A stretch of DNA of 16,908 bases, taken from the NCBI GenBank assembly GCA_030039105.1, contig JASHQO010000340.1:1-16908 (forward strand), given 5' to 3'. The notes under the pieces were generated by a model that saw nothing but the letters and a program-made list of their open reading frames with translations, ran no database searches and was not told the DNA's origin. Positions 14,431-16,908 of the stretch are shown here, one piece after another. Source of the stretch: Xanthobacteraceae bacterium (lineage in GTDB: Bacteria; Pseudomonadota; Alphaproteobacteria; Rhizobiales; Xanthobacteraceae). How positions within the stretch are numbered: the first letter of the stretch is position 1; every line of letters begins with the position of its first letter. A program made the translations under genes and the position numbers.

Positions 14431-15749
14431 GCGCCCTCCATTACGGCCTTACTCCGAAGATGAAGCCCGTTTCGCCGCATCGCAGCGCCGTCGTCGCCGC
14501 GCTCGATATCGGCTCGAGCAAGGTCGCCTGCCTGATCGCGCGGCTGCGCCCGCACGGGCCGCAGCAGGCGCTGACGCGACGGAGCCACGCGGTCGAGGTG
14601 ATCGGTTTCGGCCACACCGGCGCGCGCGGCATGAAGGCGGGCGGCGTGGTCAATCTGAGCCAAGCCGAAGAGAGCATCCGCCAGGCGGTCGACGGCGCCG
14701 AGCGCATGGCGTCGGTCGAGATCGAATCGGTGGTGCTGTCGATCTCGGCGGGCCGGCTGTCCGGCGAATTGTTCGCCGCCGACATCGACATTGTCGGCTC
14801 CGGCGTGTCCGATGGCGATATCGCCCGGGTGCTCGCGGCCGGCAGCCGGCACTCGCTGCGAGACGGCCGTGCCGTGCTGCATTCGCTTCCGGTCGGATAT
14901 TCGATCGACGGCGCCAACGGCATTCGCGATCCACGCGGCATGCTCGGCGGCCGCTTCGGCGTCGACATGCATGTCGCCACAACCGACATCGCCGCCGCGC
15001 GCAACCTGATGCTGTCGGTCGAGCGCTGCCATCTGTCGGTCGAGGCCATGGTGGCGAGCCCTTACGTCGCCGGCCTCGCCGTTCTGGCCGATGATGAGGG
15101 CGATCTCGGCGCCGCGGTCGTCGACATGGGCGCCGGCACCACGACGATCGCGGTGTTCATCAACGGCCGCTTCGTCCATCTCGACGGCTTTGCGCTCGGC
15201 GGCCACCACGTCACCATGGACATCGCGCGCGGGCTCAACGCCCGCATCACCGACGCCGAGCGCATCAAGACGCTCTACGGCAGCGTGCTGCCCGGCGGCT
15301 CGGACGAGCGCGACATGATCACCGTGCCGCCGATCAACGAAGACGAGCGCGACCAGACGCAGTTCGTGTCCCGCGCCACCATCAATCAAATCGTCAAGCC
15401 GCGGGTCGAAGAGATCCTCGAAATGGTGCGCGACCGGCTCGCCGATTCGGCGTTCGCCGCCGATGCGCGCGGCCACGTGGTGCTGACCGGCGGCGCGAGC
15501 CAGCTCACCGGCTTGCCCGATCTCGCCGCGCGCATCCTCGGCCGGCCGGTGCGGGTCGGCCGTCCCCTCGGCATTTCCGGGTTGCCCGACGCCGCCAAGG
15601 GCGCGGCGTTCGCCGTCGCCACGGGCCTCCTGGTCTACCCACAGGCGGCGCATCTCGAACACTTCGAGCCGCGACGCAGGCGGTATGCGAAGACAGGTAC
15701 GGGCGGCTACTTCGCCCGCGTCGGACGTTGGCTGCGCGAGAGTTTCTGA
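14427..15749 (+). CDS. ftsA: Divisome actin-like protein FtsA
   Basis: FtsA is the actin-fold ATPase that tethers FtsZ to the inner membrane and recruits later division proteins. The 440-residue product has phosphate-1 motif ALDIGSSK (about 29-36), a 1C-type subdomain after it, phosphate-2 VVDMGAGTTTIAVF, and the adenosine motif VVLTGGASQLTGL. The C-terminus ends in an amphipathic stretch (GGYFARVGRWLRESF), the expected membrane-targeting helix after a basic linker (RRRRYAK). The GTG at 14427 overlaps the ftsQ TGA by four bases and is served by GGAGG 6 nt upstream; an ATG at 14460 is the weaker alternative. ftsZ follows after a 97-bp leader. Confidence 0.97.
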   Translation: MSALHYGLTPKMKPVSPHRSAVVAALDIGSSKVACLIARLRPHGPQQALTRRSHAVEVIGFGHTGARGMKAGGVVNLSQAEESIRQAVDGAERMASVEIESVVLSISAGRLSGELFAADIDIVGSGVSDGDIARVLAAGSRHSLRDGRAVLHSLPVGYSIDGANGIRDPRGMLGGRFGVDMHVATTDIAAARNLMLSVERCHLSVEAMVASPYVAGLAVLADDEGDLGAAVVDMGAGTTTIAVFINGRFVHLDGFALGGHHVTMDIARGLNARITDAERIKTLYGSVLPGGSDERDMITVPPINEDERDQTQFVSRATINQIVKPRVEEILEMVRDRLADSAFAADARGHVVLTGGASQLTGLPDLAARILGRPVRVGRPLGISGLPDAAKGAAFAVATGLLVYPQAAHLEHFEPRRRRYAKTGTGGYFARVGRWLRESF

Positions 15750-15782
15750 TGGCCCCCAGATACGCAGCCACATCATCACAGC

Positions 15783-15824
15783 GGCCGGATGCGGACCGGC
15801 CGGGGCAGGGCGTCGCAAGCGCCC
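15783..15824 (+). promoter_or_regulatory. Tandem hairpins in the ftsZ leader
   Basis: Two GC-rich inverted repeats sit in the ftsA-ftsZ gap (15750-15846). The first is GGCCGG at 15783-15788 pairing with CCGGCC at 15796-15801, with a 7-nt loop. The second is GGGCG at 15808-15812 pairing with CGCCC at 15820-15824, also with a 7-nt loop. No T-run follows, so they are not typical terminators. They lie just upstream of the purine-rich ribosome binding region (15829-15841) and could affect mRNA processing or attenuation. Confidence 0.4.
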
Positions 15825-15846
15825 GCGCAAGGAAGAAGAGGCAACT

Positions 15847-16908
15847 ATGGCAATCAATCTGAACATCCCCGACATCCGGGAGCTGAAACCCCGCATCACC
15901 GTGTTCGGGGTCGGCGGCGCCGGTGGCAATGCCGTCAACAACATGATCAGCGCCGGCTTGCAGGGCGTCGATTTCGTCGTTGCCAATACCGACGCGCAGG
16001 CGCTCACCATGTCGAAGTCCGAGCGTATCGTTCAGATCGGCGTGCAGGTGACCCAGGGTCTCGGCGCCGGCTCCGATCCCGAGATCGGGCGCGCTGCCGC
16101 CGAAGAGGCGGCGGACGAGATCCGCGATCATCTCAACGGCGTGCACATGGTGTTTGTCACCGCCGGCATGGGCGGCGGCACCGGCACCGGCGCCGCACCG
16201 GTGATCGCCAAGGTGGCCCGCGATCTCGGCATCCTCACCGTCGGCGTGGTGACCAAGCCGTTCCACTTCGAGGGCATGCACCGCATGCGCACCGCCGACG
16301 CCGGCATCACCGGGCTGCAGAAGTGCGTCGACACGCTTCTGATCATTCCCAACCAGAATCTGTTCCGGGTGGCGAACGAGAAGACCACCATCGCCGAGGC
16401 GTTCGCCATGGCGGATCAGGTGCTCTATTCCGGCGTCGCCTGCATCACCGACCTGATGGTCAAGGAAGGCCTGATCAACCTCGACTTCGCCGACGTCCGC
16501 GCCGTGATGCGCGAGATGGGCAAGGCGATGATGGGTACGGGCGAGTACGAGGGCGAGCAGCGCGCGCTCAAGGCGGCCGAAGCGGCGATTTCCAACCCGC
16601 TGATCGACGACGCCTCGATGAAGGGCGCCAGGGGGCTCTTGATCTCCATCACCGGCGGCAAGGACCTCAAGCTCTACGAGGTCGACCAGGCGGCAACGCG
16701 GATCCGCGAAGAGGTCGATCAGGACGCCAACATCATCGTCGGCGCCACCTTTGACGAAAGCCTCGACGGCGTCATCCGCGTCTCCGTTGTTGCCACCGGC
16801 ATCGACCAGGTGGCGACACCGCAGAAGCCGAGCCTGCCGCAGACCGAGCAGCGCATCGCCGGTATCGCCCAGGGCCTGCGCAACGGCGCGCCGCGCATGG
16901 CCGAACCG
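15847..16908 (+). CDS. ftsZ: Cell division tubulin homologue FtsZ, N-terminal part
   Basis: FtsZ is the cytoplasmic GTPase that polymerises into the Z-ring. The window contains 354 codons with no stop; the end of the linker and the FtsA-binding C-terminal peptide are cut off. Motifs: GVGGAGGNAVNNM (21-33), the tubulin signature GGGTGTG (109-115), KPFHFEG near 137-143, and the T7 loop NLDFAD (211-216) with catalytic Asp213 and Asp216. The GTPase and C-terminal domains are complete to about residue 320, followed by the start of a Gln/Pro-rich linker. The ATG at 15847 has AGAGG 5 nt upstream in a purine-rich stretch AAGGAAGAAGAGG. It is the final classical gene of the cluster. Residues 144-145 read Met-His in FEGMHRM, a small departure from the relatives I recall. 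Confidence 0.98.
   Translation, partial: MAINLNIPDIRELKPRITVFGVGGAGGNAVNNMISAGLQGVDFVVANTDAQALTMSKSERIVQIGVQVTQGLGAGSDPEIGRAAAEEAADEIRDHLNGVHMVFVTAGMGGGTGTGAAPVIAKVARDLGILTVGVVTKPFHFEGMHRMRTADAGITGLQKCVDTLLIIPNQNLFRVANEKTTIAEAFAMADQVLYSGVACITDLMVKEGLINLDFADVRAVMREMGKAMMGTGEYEGEQRALKAAEAAISNPLIDDASMKGARGLLISITGGKDLKLYEVDQAATRIREEVDQDANIIVGATFDESLDGVIRVSVVATGIDQVATPQKPSLPQTEQRIAGIAQGLRNGAPRMAEP

Noticed and set aside
15783..15824. Rho-independent terminator between ftsA and ftsZ.
   Set aside because: Two stems exist, but no T-rich tract follows either of them, and ftsZ is expected to be transcribed with or just downstream of ftsA.
14139..16010. Long - strand open frame opposite ftsQ, ftsA and the start of ftsZ.
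   Set aside because: It is antisense to three clear division genes and has no coherent domain; stop codons are rare simply because of GC content.
1..16908. CRISPR array, tRNA, rRNA, insertion sequence, transposase, integrase or phage genes.
   Set aside because: No regularly spaced repeats, clover-leaf or rRNA-like sequence, and no mobile-element protein in either strand; the module at 9809-12470 has no flanking repeats or integrase that would show how it arrived.

Overview
The window is a high-GC stretch from an alphaproteobacterium, most likely in the Rhizobiales/Hyphomicrobiales (Bradyrhizobium/Xanthobacteraceae-like). This rests on gene order, on FtsZ, FtsA, Ddl and MurC sequence character, on GANTC sites, and on palindromic C-rich/G-rich intergenic repeats typical of that group. 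The species call is inference; no rRNA gene is present. The bulk of the window is the division and cell wall (dcw) cluster: murE (3' end only), murF, mraY, murD, ftsW, murG, murC, murB, ddl, ftsQ, ftsA and ftsZ (3' end cut off), all on the + strand.

Layout. Positions 1-6622 carry murE'-murF-mraY-murD-ftsW-murG, packed with start/stop overlaps (ATGA at murE/murF, TGATG at ftsW/murG) or tiny gaps. A palindromic repeat appears to have been absorbed into the 3' end of murF (about 1731-1786), and a second, related repeat fills most of the 140-bp murG-murC gap. Positions 6763-9812 carry murC, a class-I glutamine amidotransferase not part of the classical cluster, and murB; the amidotransferase overlaps murB by ATGA. 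Positions 9809-12470 are a non-dcw insertion: an exported TPR protein on the - strand, convergent with murB, then divergently an AUH-like enoyl-CoA hydratase and a 3-hydroxybenzoate 6-hydroxylase-like FAD monooxygenase. Positions 12542-16908 resume the cluster with ddl-ftsQ-ftsA-ftsZ; ddl/ftsQ (TGATG) and ftsQ/ftsA (GTGA) overlap, and a 97-bp leader with two hairpins precedes ftsZ.

Function. MurC, MurD, MurE and MurF build UDP-MurNAc-pentapeptide from the MurB product, with Ddl supplying D-Ala-D-Ala. MraY and MurG turn it into lipid II, FtsW polymerises it at the septum, and FtsQ, FtsA and FtsZ organise the divisome. The MurE DNPR motif points to meso-diaminopimelate peptidoglycan.

Most interesting points: the split of the dcw operon by a catabolic-looking module, a cluster of four GANTC (CcrM-type) sites in the 71-bp gap before ddl where a new promoter would be needed, the amidotransferase wired into the murC-murB transcript, and repeat elements at the murF 3' end and before murC. 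No clearly novel multi-gene system is visible; the genes are recognisable families in partly unusual company.
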